Assembly: GCA_944392335.1 (NCBI GenBank)
Contig: CALXWJ010000092.1
Span: forward strand, 27,769 to 91,768
Source: an uncultured Clostridia bacterium
GTDB taxonomy: Bacteria > Bacillota > Clostridia > UBA1381
Length of the DNA: 64,000 bases
Reading direction: 5' to 3'
The notes beneath the pieces were generated by a model, which ran no database searches, was not told the origin of the DNA, and saw only the letters and a list, made by a program, of their open reading frames with translations. Shown piece after piece: positions 17,929 through 26,433 of this stretch; position 1 is the first letter of the stretch; each line of letters opens with the position of its first letter. The position numbers were made by a program, and so were the translations under genes.

Positions 17929-18384
17929 TTACCAGAGGAAGTTTCTTATTGTAACGGTAACGTTTTTCAATTTATCTATGGTGCTTTGTTTTATTTTGTC
18001 AATATCTATACGTACAGCCTGGCTTCCTTTGCCGCTTTCCGCCGTAACGACAAAAATATTCGAGTCACTTGTTAAATCAACAACAACACTGTATAATCCG
18101 CTTGCCCCTATATAGGTTTCATTTTTTATCAGACCGCAATTTCCCGTTGACGGATTGTATCTGTAAACCTTGACCTTTGTTCCCTGCTCTCCGACGGCAG
18201 AAATGGTATAGGTCTTATCTGACGTTGACGCGGAATGTGACTCCGGTCTTTTTATGTATATAATATTAGTGGAATTCCCCGTTTCATACAGGGAGATCGT
18301 GTTTCCGAACGCATATCCCGAGATCGGCAGCGCGGCCATCAGGGCAACCGAAATGAACATTATTGACAATAGCTTCTTTAACAT
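17929..18384 (-). CDS. Secreted protein of unknown function inside the walRK operon
   Basis: The protein has 151 residues. Residues 1-25 form a signal peptide ending GYAFG. The mature part is beta-rich and Ser/Thr-rich (TYTISAVGEQGTKVKVYRYN, SGLYSVVVDL), resembling an Ig-like or carbohydrate-facing domain, with a short basic helical tail. I recognise no family. It sits between walK and yycH, where walRK operons usually have no gene, so it may be an exported partner or output of the WalK complex. That is inference from position only. Confidence 0.65.
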   Translation of the reverse strand: MLKKLLSIMFISVALMAALPISGYAFGNTISLYETGNSTNIIYIKRPESHSASTSDKTYTISAVGEQGTKVKVYRYNPSTGNCGLIKNETYIGASGLYSVVVDLTSDSNIFVVTAESGKGSQAVRIDIDKIKQSTIDKLKNVTVTIRNFLW

Positions 18385-18567
18385 AGTGTTTCCTCCTCAA
18401 AAATTATATTAAAAAACTCAAATTCAATTACTTTAATCATACACTTTAAAGCAACAATTTACACAAAGACCAAATACCATATTGAAATTGTTTCCATTAT
18501 TATTAATATTATTATACCACAAATATATTACAAATCAATTACTGCAATTTTAAATACATATAACAAT

Positions 18568-18718
18568 ATTCAATAAGGGCTTGTCCCGCTGTTTGACAAA
18601 GGCTAAAACACAGCTATGCAGCGCTTCCGCTGTAATCAGCAAAAATCATACTTTTTTATATTGATTACAGATATAAAGCCCTCCGCATGCAAATGCGCGG
18701 GACATCCTGTCGCAAAGC
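18568..18718 (-). repeat. Dispersed hairpin repeat, copy E
   Basis: The outer arms of the central hairpin (CTGTAATCA and TGATTACAG) are kept while the inner part is replaced by complementary A and T runs. The third hairpin is TCCGCA/TGCGCGGGA. It abuts the walK TAG stop. The remaining gap (18385-18567) is AT-rich with nothing recognisable. Confidence 0.75.
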
Positions 18719-20478
18719 TATTTTACCGGGATGGTAATAACGACCTCCGTTCCCTTTCCGAGCTCTGAATTTATTGCGATGTTTCCGCCCAGATTGGTAA
18801 TGATCTGTTTCGCGATCGCAAGCCCCAGTCCCGTGCCTCCGGTATCACGGCTTCTTGCCTTATCAACACGATAGAACCTTTCAAATATCCTTGACAGGTT
18901 TTCTTTGGGAATACCTATACCGTTATCGATAACCTTTATAAAAGCATCGTCATACAGCTTTCCCGATATTATATCTATCTTACCTTCTTCCGGCGTATAT
19001 TTTATCGCGTTTGAAACTATATTTATTATAACCTGTTCAAGCTTGTCACGGTCGCTTTTAAAGACAGGGACAGTGTTCATCACCTTGTATTTTATCTCCT
19101 GATTTTTTTTCTTCGCCATTATAAACATTTTTTCCGTGACGCCCTCAAGCATTACCTGCAGGTCTATGTCCTCAGGCTCTTTTTGCTCATCCTGTTTTTC
19201 GTCAAGTCTTGACAAGGTCAAAAGATCCTTGACTATTCTTGTCATTCTGTCAGTTTCTTTTATAATAACACTGAGAAATTTATTCTGTAACTCCTTATCC
19301 TCAATGGGATTATCCATAAGGGTTTCCGCGTATGACTTTACCGTCGTAAGCGGGGTCCTTAATTCATGGGATACATTGGACACAAACTCATGTCTTGCAT
19401 GCTCCAGCTTTTCCTGGCTTGTATTGTCCCTCATCACCACAAGCACGCCGGTCACTTTATTATCGGTCTCGATTGCCGCGAAATTCAATTTTATGTATTT
19501 GCCGTTGTATTCAACCAATCTTTCGGGCGACTGGTCGTTTTTGATATAGACCAAATAACCCAGTGTGATATTTGCATTTAATTTTTTGAAAAAATCATCA
19601 AAGGTAATATTTTCCCTGTCCTCTTGCTTTATCATATGCTCTGCTTCGGGATTCATATGTATCAATTTCTGATTCAGGTCAAAAGCGAGAATACCGTCCG
19701 TCATATTTTGAAGGATCGTTTCAACCTTTGTTTTTTCTTCATTTACCTCATTAATGGTATTGGACAGCTGTTCAGCCATATACCCGAACGCATTGGAAAG
19801 CCTTCCGATCTCATCATCAGATGACGATCTTTCAAAGTTGTCAAATTCTCCCGCGGCAAGCTTATCCGCTCTTTTTGTAAGATTGATTATAGGCACCGTT
19901 ATGGTTTTGCTGAGCAGATAACCTATAACGCATGAGGTCAGTACCGCCAGAAGAAGCGCCTGCATAACAATTATCAAAACATTGCTTGTTATACTGTTGA
20001 TCTCTTCCTTTGTATCCTTTATATAAATTATATATCCGCCGCCGTTTTCACCCCTGATCGGTACGGCATAGTCCATATAACCCTTATCGGTGTTTACAAG
20101 ATTTCCCGTTTTGCCTCCCATTGCTACCACAATGTTGTCGGTAATATTCAGATCGGCGTTTTCTGTATTATCGAGATTTCTCAAAACGGCGCCCGTATTC
20201 AAATCAAGTATACTGCAGGATCTGTATGTATCAATCCCCAACGGCCCGATATAGGAGCTTATGGTCGTATAAATATTTTCAAGCGAATTTTCCGTCTTTG
20301 CCGTTTGTTCCAGCTGATATACAAAGTCGTCAGTAAAAACCCTGTTCATCATAACAGAAAACTCTTCATTGTAAAAATTCACAATATTTACAAGCATAAA
20401 AGATCCCACAACAGTTATTATTGAGATCGTAAGCAAAACAAAAATCAATACAATCTTATATTGTATACTCTTTAACAT
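18718..20478 (-). CDS. walK: Sensor histidine kinase WalK (YycG)
   Basis: The protein has 586 residues. Two transmembrane helices (about 9-31 and 168-190) flank an extracytoplasmic sensor domain. Then come a HAMP linker, a PAS domain (about 245-345), a HisKA domain with the phosphorylated His in VSNVSHELRTPLTTVKSYAE, and an ATPase domain with N box (IINIVSNAIKYTP), G1 (VIDNGIGIP) and G2 (DTGGTGLGLAI). This order matches WalK, the essential cell-wall homeostasis kinase of low-GC Gram-positives. It starts 5 bp after walR. Its TAG stop lies at the edge of repeat copy E. Confidence 0.93.
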   Translation of the reverse strand: MLKSIQYKIVLIFVLLTISIITVVGSFMLVNIVNFYNEEFSVMMNRVFTDDFVYQLEQTAKTENSLENIYTTISSYIGPLGIDTYRSCSILDLNTGAVLRNLDNTENADLNITDNIVVAMGGKTGNLVNTDKGYMDYAVPIRGENGGGYIIYIKDTKEEINSITSNVLIIVMQALLLAVLTSCVIGYLLSKTITVPIINLTKRADKLAAGEFDNFERSSSDDEIGRLSNAFGYMAEQLSNTINEVNEEKTKVETILQNMTDGILAFDLNQKLIHMNPEAEHMIKQEDRENITFDDFFKKLNANITLGYLVYIKNDQSPERLVEYNGKYIKLNFAAIETDNKVTGVLVVMRDNTSQEKLEHARHEFVSNVSHELRTPLTTVKSYAETLMDNPIEDKELQNKFLSVIIKETDRMTRIVKDLLTLSRLDEKQDEQKEPEDIDLQVMLEGVTEKMFIMAKKKNQEIKYKVMNTVPVFKSDRDKLEQVIINIVSNAIKYTPEEGKIDIISGKLYDDAFIKVIDNGIGIPKENLSRIFERFYRVDKARSRDTGGTGLGLAIAKQIITNLGGNIAINSELGKGTEVVITIPVK

Positions 20479-20484
20479 CTATTT

Positions 20485-21189
20485 TCACGCCTTATTGAAA
20501 TAATATCCCACACCGCGCTTTGTAATAATGTAACGCGGCATACCCGGATCATCCTCAATTTTTTCACGCAGTCTTCTGACCGTTACGTCAACGGTCCTTA
20601 CATCGCCGTAATATTCATATCCCCATACATTTTCCAAAAGGCTCTCTCTTGTGAAAATCTTCTCGGGCTGCATTGCCAAAAATTTCAACAGCTCAAATTC
20701 ACGAAGCGTAATGTCGACCACTTGGCCTCTTTTCTTGACCTCATATCTCTCCATATTAATAACCAGGTCTCCCGAAACAATAATATTATTTGCATCGGTA
20801 CCGCTTGCGGATGTTTTGTCTATCGTCATTCTTCTGAGGTTTGCCTTGACTCTTGCGGTAAGCTCTCTCACCGAAAAAGGCTTTGTCATATAATCATCGG
20901 CTCCCAGTTCAAGACCTAATACCTTATCTACCTCTTCTTCCCTTGCGGTAAGCATTATGATAGGAACGGAGGATTTTTCCCTTATTTTTCTGCATACCTC
21001 AAATCCATCCATCCTCGGTAACATAACATCAAGCAAAATAAGATCCGGATTTTTGTTTAAAGCCAAATCCAGTCCGGTAGCCCCGTCATATGCCTCAAGA
21101 ACCGAATAACCTTCTTTTGTAAGATTAAACTTAAGTATTTCAACTATTGGCTGTTCATCATCAATGACCAATACGGTTCTTTGTTCCAT
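20485..21189 (-). CDS. walR: Response regulator WalR (YycF)
   Basis: The protein has 234 residues of the OmpR/PhoB type. The receiver domain has the acidic pair (VIDDEQ), phospho-Asp in LILLDVMLPRMDGFEV and switch Lys in DDYMTKPFSVRELTARV. The winged-helix domain ends with GYEYYGDVRTVDVTVRRLREKI and RGVGYYF. It controls autolysin and wall genes in relatives. It heads the operon from a promoter at 21256-21284. Confidence 0.94.
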   Translation of the reverse strand: MEQRTVLVIDDEQPIVEILKFNLTKEGYSVLEAYDGATGLDLALNKNPDLILLDVMLPRMDGFEVCRKIREKSSVPIIMLTAREEEVDKVLGLELGADDYMTKPFSVRELTARVKANLRRMTIDKTSASGTDANNIIVSGDLVINMERYEVKKRGQVVDITLREFELLKFLAMQPEKIFTRESLLENVWGYEYYGDVRTVDVTVRRLREKIEDDPGMPRYIITKRGVGYYFNKA

Positions 21190-21255
21190 AGTTTTTTATC
21201 CTTTCTGTTGATTTTTATCTTATGATAATTTCTGTTTCTGTCAAAATATAGTTCT

Positions 21256-21284
21256 ATTTTATCAAATTTTTTTCATATAATCAA
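21256..21284 (-). promoter_or_regulatory. Promoter of the walRK operon
   Basis: On the minus strand TTGATT (21279-21284), 17 bases, TAAAAT (21256-21261), about 65 bases before walR. Confidence 0.6.
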
Positions 21285-21352
21285 GTATTTTTTATATTAT
21301 TTTCATATATTTTGTGTTAAAATAATATATCATGCGAATTACAAACGTTCCC

Positions 21353-21967
21353 CTATTGCAAAAGATAGGAATATTTTGAATATAAACGCACGCCGTCGGC
21401 GATCTCGGCTGCTGAGAGTCTTGATTTCAGATATGATTTCAATTCCTGTTTTTCTTCGCCCGTCAAGCCTCCCGACAGCAAGCCCATAACATAACCTATG
21501 TCAATTTTGGAAGCCAATGAGCTGCCCTTGGAAAAATCCGATACAGTCACATTATCCTTTATATAATCATATTGGCTGTCATACTCGCTTGCGGGTTTTT
21601 TTACCGTTTCGGTATTTTGCCCCGAAACATTTCCGTCCTCTGATCCTCCGGCGCTGTTTTCAGCGGCTTTATCCTGTTTTGCTTGTTCTTCATATTCTTT
21701 TGCCTTTTCTTTCAATTCCTCCGAGATCCCGTCTGCTTCAAGCTGATTTATGATCCTTACAAGCTCGTCATTATCAAGATACGGCTCTATTTCCTTTAAT
21801 ATCTCTTCATCGCTGATAACCTCTTCCATCACCTTTGAAATTTCTTTAACTTTCGGTTTTAAAACAAAATTGAATACGGAAACACCGGCGATCACAACAA
21901 CCAAAATTAACGAACCCACAACTATCCCGCATATTTTAAGAATTTTTGCTGTCTTTTTATTTTTCAC
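21353..21967 (-). CDS. Membrane-anchored protein of unknown function
   Basis: The protein has 204 residues with one N-terminal membrane helix (residues 11-33), preceded by lysines. A charged, Glu/Lys-rich coiled-coil-like segment (40-95), a low-complexity Ser/Gly/Asn linker and a small helical C-terminal domain (GLLSGGLTGEEKQELKSYLK) follow. The bulk is probably outside the cell. It is upstream of walR on the same strand but separated by 163 bp with a walR promoter, so probably a separate unit. I recognise no family. Confidence 0.65.
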   Translation of the reverse strand: MKNKKTAKILKICGIVVGSLILVVVIAGVSVFNFVLKPKVKEISKVMEEVISDEEILKEIEPYLDNDELVRIINQLEADGISEELKEKAKEYEEQAKQDKAAENSAGGSEDGNVSGQNTETVKKPASEYDSQYDYIKDNVTVSDFSKGSSLASKIDIGYVMGLLSGGLTGEEKQELKSYLKSRLSAAEIADGVRLYSKYSYLLQ

Positions 21968-22099
21968 CGTCTATCATCCCTTCCATATATCTTCCTTATA
22001 ATCTATGTACTTATTTTATATTATACTATAAATTTAAAAATATTTCAATACAAAAAAATATATATTATAAACAAATTTATAATCAAAAATTTATTATTG

Positions 22100-22128
22100 T
22101 TGATTTTTGAAATTTTTTGTTATAAAAT
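22100..22128 (+). promoter_or_regulatory. Promoter of the amidohydrolase gene
   Basis: TTGATT (22100-22105), 17 bases, TAAAAT (22123-22128). It is followed by a 63-base leader to the ATG at 22198. Confidence 0.55.
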
Positions 22129-22197
22129 ATAATATGAAATAAAAAATAAGTAATAACATATATAAATATTTTTTGATATGTTGGAATGGAGATTTTT

Positions 22198-23007
22198 ATG
22201 GTCATAGATTTTCACACTCATACTTTCCCGGATAAAATTGCCGAAAAAGCAATTAACGTTCTGGAAAACAATATTTATGAGATCAGCGGCACAAAAGAGT
22301 ATGCTGTTCTCAACGGCACCTTGGCAGACTTAAAAGCATCAATGAAAAAAAATGATATTACATACTCTGTTATCATGCCTATTGCCACAAAAGAAAAACA
22401 AACTAAAACAATAAATACCTTTGCCGCGGAAATTACGGGAAAGGATAACATAATTTCCTTCGGAAGCATACATCCCAATCAGGAGGACTGGGAAGAGCAT
22501 CTTGTAAAAATAAAAGAGCTCGGTCTAAAGGGGATAAAGCTCCATCCCGAATATCAGGGATTTTTTATAGATTCCCCGGAATCCATAAGGGTATTAAAGA
22601 AAGCAGAGGAGCTCGGTCTTATCGTAATGCTCCACGCGGGAGTCGACAAGGGTATCGCGCCGCCGGTACACTGCACCCCGCGGCGTTTGAGAAACGCGTT
22701 GAACTATGTGTCGGGGGATAAAATTATCGCCGCGCATATGGGCGGATACAGGATGTGGGATGATGTTTTGAAATATTTGTGCGGCACACCGGTATACCTT
22801 GATACCTCATATTCCGTAGGAAGAATGCCGGATGAGCTTGCATTGGAGATCTTTTCAAAGCACGGCGCCGACAAGATCCTGTTCGGTTCCGATTCTCCGT
22901 GGCAGGATCAGGGTGATGTTGTAAGATCGGTAAAAAAACTCGGTCTTGACAAAGACGTCGAAAATAATATATTATATAATAACGGTGCAAAATTATTAGA
23001 GCTTTAA
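22198..23007 (+). CDS. Amidohydrolase-family TIM-barrel metal hydrolase
   Basis: The protein has 269 residues. The metal-binding His pair is DFHTHTFPD at the N-terminus. GIKLHPEYQ, VMLHAGVDK, IAAHMGG and LFGSDSPW are the later metal and active-site strands of the amidohydrolase_2 (ACMSD-like) group. The group includes decarboxylases and hydrolases; the substrate is not predictable here. The ATG at 22198 follows TGGAGA by 9 bases. The MreB-like gene follows after 40 bp. Confidence 0.82.
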   Translation: MVIDFHTHTFPDKIAEKAINVLENNIYEISGTKEYAVLNGTLADLKASMKKNDITYSVIMPIATKEKQTKTINTFAAEITGKDNIISFGSIHPNQEDWEEHLVKIKELGLKGIKLHPEYQGFFIDSPESIRVLKKAEELGLIVMLHAGVDKGIAPPVHCTPRRLRNALNYVSGDKIIAAHMGGYRMWDDVLKYLCGTPVYLDTSYSVGRMPDELALEIFSKHGADKILFGSDSPWQDQGDVVRSVKKLGLDKDVENNILYNNGAKLLEL

Positions 23008-23047
23008 AAACGGGTAAGCATTGATTCTTTTACGAAAGGATAAATCC

Positions 23048-24088
23048 ATGAATATAAATTTTTTAGTGAACAATACTCTGTCAAACGATATCGGCATAGA
23101 TATCGGTACCGAGACCACCCTTATATATATTGCGGGAAAAGGGATCGTATTAAAGGAGCCGTCGTATATCGCATATGACGTCTGTTCCGACAAGCTCGAG
23201 GCGGTAGGGTCAAAAGCAAAAGAGATGCTCGGAAAAGCCCCCTCATGCATAAAAGTAATAAAACCCATGGCAAACGGCGTTATTTCAGACAAGGACATGG
23301 CTTGTAAAATGATCGGGGAATTTATTGCTTCAATATTGCAAAAAACAATACTGAAGCCAAGGATAATCGCCTCCGTTTCCATGGGCAGCACCCAGGTGGA
23401 ACAGCGCGCTCTTTGCGAGGTTTTAAAGGAAGTCTGTGCAAGGGATGTTTATCTTATAGAAGAGCCCTTGGCTGCCGCCGCCGGCGCGGGATGCGATATT
23501 TCTTTGGCACGGGGTATGCTTATTGCGGATATAGGCGCCGGAAGCTGTGACGTCGCATCTATATCTTTAGGCAATTCCGTTATCGGAAAATCCATAACTA
23601 CCGCCGGGGATGCATTTACAAATGAAATAACACAATATGTGAAGAAAAATTACGCCTTGGATATAGGCTTTCTTACGGCGGAAAATATAAAAAAACAAAT
23701 CGGATGCGCATATCCCTTTGAGAGTATCAGAACAATGACGGTTTACGGAAGCGACATAACAAACGGGATGCCGAGAATGATAAGCCTGTCGTCGGAAGAA
23801 ATAAGGGAAGTCTTTGACCCTCTTTTATTGCAGATCGCCGAAATAATCAAAACGACCCTTGAAGATACGCCCCCTGAGCTTCAGTCCGATATCCTGGAGG
23901 ACGGCATACTGCTAACGGGAGGCGGGGCAAAGCTGTACGGCATTGACCGCCGGCTCAGGATGGAAACGGAGATCAAAGTTTTTGTGACTGAAAATATGGA
24001 AGAATGTGTTATAAACGGAATCGGTTCGGAGCTTGCAAAATTGGATATACCCAATAACCAGACAACAAAATTTTACTATTCCTTATAA
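23048..24088 (+). CDS. Divergent MreB/Mbl-like actin homologue
   Basis: The protein has 346 residues, normal for MreB. Phosphate loop 1 is DIGIDIGTETTLIYIAGKG, then VIKPMANGVISDKDMA. Loop 2 is ADIGAGSCDVASISLG, where canonical MreB has a triple glycine and TTEVAV. The adenosine loop is LTGGGAKLYGIDRRL. MreB filaments organise wall synthesis at the membrane. This copy is diverged and lies outside an mreBCD operon, so it may be a paralogue with a special role. The TAA stop is part of the terminus of repeat copy F. The start follows GAAAGGA. Confidence 0.85.
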   Translation: MNINFLVNNTLSNDIGIDIGTETTLIYIAGKGIVLKEPSYIAYDVCSDKLEAVGSKAKEMLGKAPSCIKVIKPMANGVISDKDMACKMIGEFIASILQKTILKPRIIASVSMGSTQVEQRALCEVLKEVCARDVYLIEEPLAAAAGAGCDISLARGMLIADIGAGSCDVASISLGNSVIGKSITTAGDAFTNEITQYVKKNYALDIGFLTAENIKKQIGCAYPFESIRTMTVYGSDITNGMPRMISLSSEEIREVFDPLLLQIAEIIKTTLEDTPPELQSDILEDGILLTGGGAKLYGIDRRLRMETEIKVFVTENMEECVINGIGSELAKLDIPNNQTTKFYYSL

Positions 24089-24146
24089 CTGCGCTGCATA
24101 GCCGCGCTCTTGCCCCCGTTGAATGACCGGGCAAGCCCTTATTGAA
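24084..24146 (+). repeat. Dispersed hairpin repeat, copy F (partial, opposite genomic orientation)
   Basis: It reads TATAACTGCGC at the mreB-like stop, then a CTTGCCC/GGGCAAG hairpin and CCCTTATTGAA. It is the only copy on the plus strand, and the upstream gene here is also plus-strand, so its transcribed orientation is the same as the others. Confidence 0.85.
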
Positions 24147-24174
24147 CATAAACCAAACTGAAAGGCTTTTTTAT

Positions 24175-24909
24175 ATGGTTTTAAAATCTAACGAAGCTAT
24201 AGATGATCTGCAGATCGCGGATTTAAAAATAATACAAAATACAAAGGGGTTCAAATTCGGCACAGACGCCGTAATACTCTCTGACTTTGCCAAAAGCATC
24301 AGATCAAAAGAAACCCTTGACTTATGCACGGGAAGCGGTATCATCCCCCTATTGCTTTATGCAAAGACAAATACAGACCACCTCTGCGGTATTGAGATTC
24401 AGGAGGACATTGCCGATATGGCAAAGCGTTCGGTGGAATTAAACGGCCTTGGCGATAAAATAGAAATATATTGCGGGGATTTAAAAAACAGTATATCGAT
24501 CTATGGAAAAAGAAGATTTGATCTGATAACCTGCAATCCTCCTTATATGAAAGCCGGTTCGGCAATTTTAAACGAAACCGATTCAAAAATCATATCACGC
24601 CACGAGGTAAAATGCACTTTGGAGGATATAATAAAAATTTCTTCTTCCCTGCTCACCCTTACCGGCCACCTTGCAATGGTGCATAAGCCGTCAAGGCTGT
24701 GTGATATCATTTTCCTCATGCGCGGCTGCGGTATCGAACCAAAACGCATCCGGTTCATACACAACCATGCGGCGGACGCGCCCATGCTGGTTTTGGTGGA
24801 CGGTCTTTTCGGCGGCAAAAGCGACGTTAAAATACTGCCTCCCCTTATCTTGAGAAACGACGACGGCAGTGATTCCGAAGAATACAAAAAGATCCATTTT
24901 CCAATGTGA
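24175..24909 (+). CDS. TrmN6-like N6-adenine methyltransferase
   Basis: The protein has 244 residues. Motif I is LDLCTGSGIIPLLLYAK, and NPPY (in LITCNPPYMKAG) is the catalytic motif of N6-adenine and N-methylating enzymes. The start GFKFGTDAVILSDF is typical of tRNA1(Val) adenine-37 methyltransferases, so tRNA is the likely target. It is usually encoded just before rsmI in Bacillota, as here (88 bp gap). The ATG at 24175 follows AAAGG by 9 bases. The upstream in-frame codons overlap the end of repeat copy F. Confidence 0.87.
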   Translation: MVLKSNEAIDDLQIADLKIIQNTKGFKFGTDAVILSDFAKSIRSKETLDLCTGSGIIPLLLYAKTNTDHLCGIEIQEDIADMAKRSVELNGLGDKIEIYCGDLKNSISIYGKRRFDLITCNPPYMKAGSAILNETDSKIISRHEVKCTLEDIIKISSSLLTLTGHLAMVHKPSRLCDIIFLMRGCGIEPKRIRFIHNHAADAPMLVLVDGLFGGKSDVKILPPLILRNDDGSDSEEYKKIHFPM

Positions 24910-24997
24910 AAACGGCTTACGTATACCCCTTCTTTATTCGAATATTCTATAAATCAAATATTTATGCCGCATACCCGCGGCGGAACGGAGAAAATAA

Positions 24998-25843
24998 ATG
25001 TACGGAACACTGTATCTATGTGCCACTCCCATAGGGAACCTGTCCGATGTATCGGCAAGATTTCTTGAAACCTTAAAATATGTTGACCTCATAGCGGCGG
25101 AAGACACCAGAGTAACAATAAAGCTTCTTAATCATTTCAATATAAAAAAACCGCTGACAAGCTATCATGAACATAATAAAGCCGAAAAAGGAGAATATAT
25201 CCTCTCTCTTTTGAAGGAAGGGAAAAATATCGCCCTTGTTTCGGACGCGGGGACTCCGGCAATTTCCGACCCCGGCGAGGACCTTGTAAAATTATGTATT
25301 GAAAACGGAATAAACATTACCCCGATACCCGGCTGTGTCGCTGCGGTCAATGCATTGATCCTTTCGGGATTCTCGACCAAAAGATTTTCTTTTGAAGGCT
25401 TTTTGTCGGTCAATAAAAGGCACCGCCGCGAACACCTGAGATCTCTTGAAAACGATACTCATACTTTGATATTCTATGAGGCGCCGCACAAATTGATCCA
25501 TACTCTTGCGGATATGGCGGAATTTTTCGGAAAGGACAGGAAAATAGCCTTGGTAAGAGAGCTTACAAAAATTCATGAAGAGGTTATGAGGTTTACTTTG
25601 GATGAGGCGTTAAACAAATTCGATGAAGTAAAGCCGCGGGGAGAATATGTTATAGTTGTTGAAGGCAAAAGCAAAGAACAAACACAGTCACAGCAGCAAT
25701 GGTGGGAAAATCTTACAATATCCGCACACGTTGAAGAATATATAAAAAAAGGTCTTTCTTCAAAGGACGCGATAAAAGCTGCCGCGTCAGACAGAAATGT
25801 ACAAAAAAGAGAAATATACAATGAGTATCATAATGATAAATAG
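24998..25843 (+). CDS. rsmI: 16S rRNA (cytidine-1402-2'-O)-methyltransferase
   Basis: The protein has 281 residues of the tetrapyrrole-methylase fold. GTLYLCATPIGNLSDVSARF, AAEDTRVTIKLLNHF, TSYHEHN and ALVSDAGTPAISDPG are hallmark RsmI segments. It methylates the ribose of C1402 in the decoding centre using SAM. The C-terminal helical tail (SSKDAIKAAASDRNVQKREI) is the usual RsmI C-terminus. It starts after CGGAGAA. Confidence 0.93.
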   Translation: MYGTLYLCATPIGNLSDVSARFLETLKYVDLIAAEDTRVTIKLLNHFNIKKPLTSYHEHNKAEKGEYILSLLKEGKNIALVSDAGTPAISDPGEDLVKLCIENGINITPIPGCVAAVNALILSGFSTKRFSFEGFLSVNKRHRREHLRSLENDTHTLIFYEAPHKLIHTLADMAEFFGKDRKIALVRELTKIHEEVMRFTLDEALNKFDEVKPRGEYVIVVEGKSKEQTQSQQQWWENLTISAHVEEYIKKGLSSKDAIKAAASDRNVQKREIYNEYHNDK

Positions 25844-25856
25844 TTTTAAGGAATGA

Positions 25857-26147
25857 ATGAAAATGCTGAAAAAACACACAAAAAAGGCTCTTTTGATCGG
25901 AATGGGTATCGTTACGGCATACAAATTTACATCCGGCGACGGTATTTTTAACACACCCCGTTTTTATTTCCAACACAAGGCTTTGAGAAAATATCTTTCG
26001 TCGTCACACCCCGGCGCCGCGGCTGGAAGCATTTTAAAAACCTCCGGCGGCTGGTCATGCATTATCCGGGAAAATAATAATTCCTTTTTGATAAGCATTA
26101 CACGGGCCGATGACGGAAATTATATATTTCATGAATCAAAACTGTAA
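25857..26147 (+). CDS. Small hypothetical protein (96 aa)
   Basis: The start follows AAGG by 5 bases, 14 bases after the rsmI stop. The N-terminus is basic with a weakly hydrophobic stretch (ALLIGMGIVTAY). The remainder is a small alpha/beta segment ending in two beta-like stretches (GGWSCIIREN, SFLISITR). I recognise no family. Spacing suggests co-transcription with rsmI. Confidence 0.55.
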   Translation: MKMLKKHTKKALLIGMGIVTAYKFTSGDGIFNTPRFYFQHKALRKYLSSSHPGAAAGSILKTSGGWSCIIRENNNSFLISITRADDGNYIFHESKL

Positions 26148-26167
26148 CATTTTTACCGCATACAGCG

Positions 26168-26208
26168 TAAATTATATTATGAAGATTTAATCTTCTGAAT
26201 ATAATTTA
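26168..26208 (+). promoter_or_regulatory. 41-bp palindrome immediately before a ribosome binding site
   Basis: TAAATTATATT and AATATAATTTA form the outer arms; GAAGATT and AATCTTC the inner arms around one base, with a 2-base mismatch between the arms. The Shine-Dalgarno GGAGG starts 2 bases after it. It could be an operator, or an RNA hairpin affecting translation of the small Cys-rich protein or terminating the upstream transcript. Confidence 0.45.
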
Positions 26209-26222
26209 TGGAGGTTTTTTTT

Positions 26223-26366
26223 ATGGGTTTATTCGGAGGCTGTTCAAACGGCGGTTCAGATTCATGGATTTGGATTTTAATAATTATTGTTTTGATTTTA
26301 TGCTGCTGCGATAACGGAAACGGTTTGTTGAGCAGTAACTGCTGCAACAATAACAACTGCTGCTGA
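26223..26366 (+). CDS. Small cysteine-rich membrane-spanning protein (47 aa)
   Basis: It reads MGLFGGCSNGGSDSWIWILI, a hydrophobic run, CCCDNGNG and a Cys/Asn tail ending CC. GGAGG lies 8 bases upstream. The arrangement of short glycine-rich head, SWIWILIIIVLIL membrane helix and Cys clusters matches small proteins annotated in Bacillota as chorion-class high-cysteine proteins, which I recall from annotation, not from experiment. Spore-coat or metal-related roles are possible. It has its own terminator at 26376. Confidence 0.75.
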   Translation: MGLFGGCSNGGSDSWIWILIIIVLILCCCDNGNGLLSSNCCNNNNCC

Positions 26367-26375
26367 TTAAAAAGG

Positions 26376-26412
26376 GCTGCCGCATTACCGTGATGCGGCA
26401 GCTGTTATTTTT
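26376..26412 (+). terminator. Rho-independent terminator
   Basis: GCTGCCGCAT and ATGCGGCAGC form a perfect 10-bp stem with a 7-base loop, followed by TGTTATTTTT. It lies between the Cys-rich gene and hemW. Confidence 0.9.
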
Positions 26413-26433
26413 ACCGGGAAAGGAGCTTATTTT

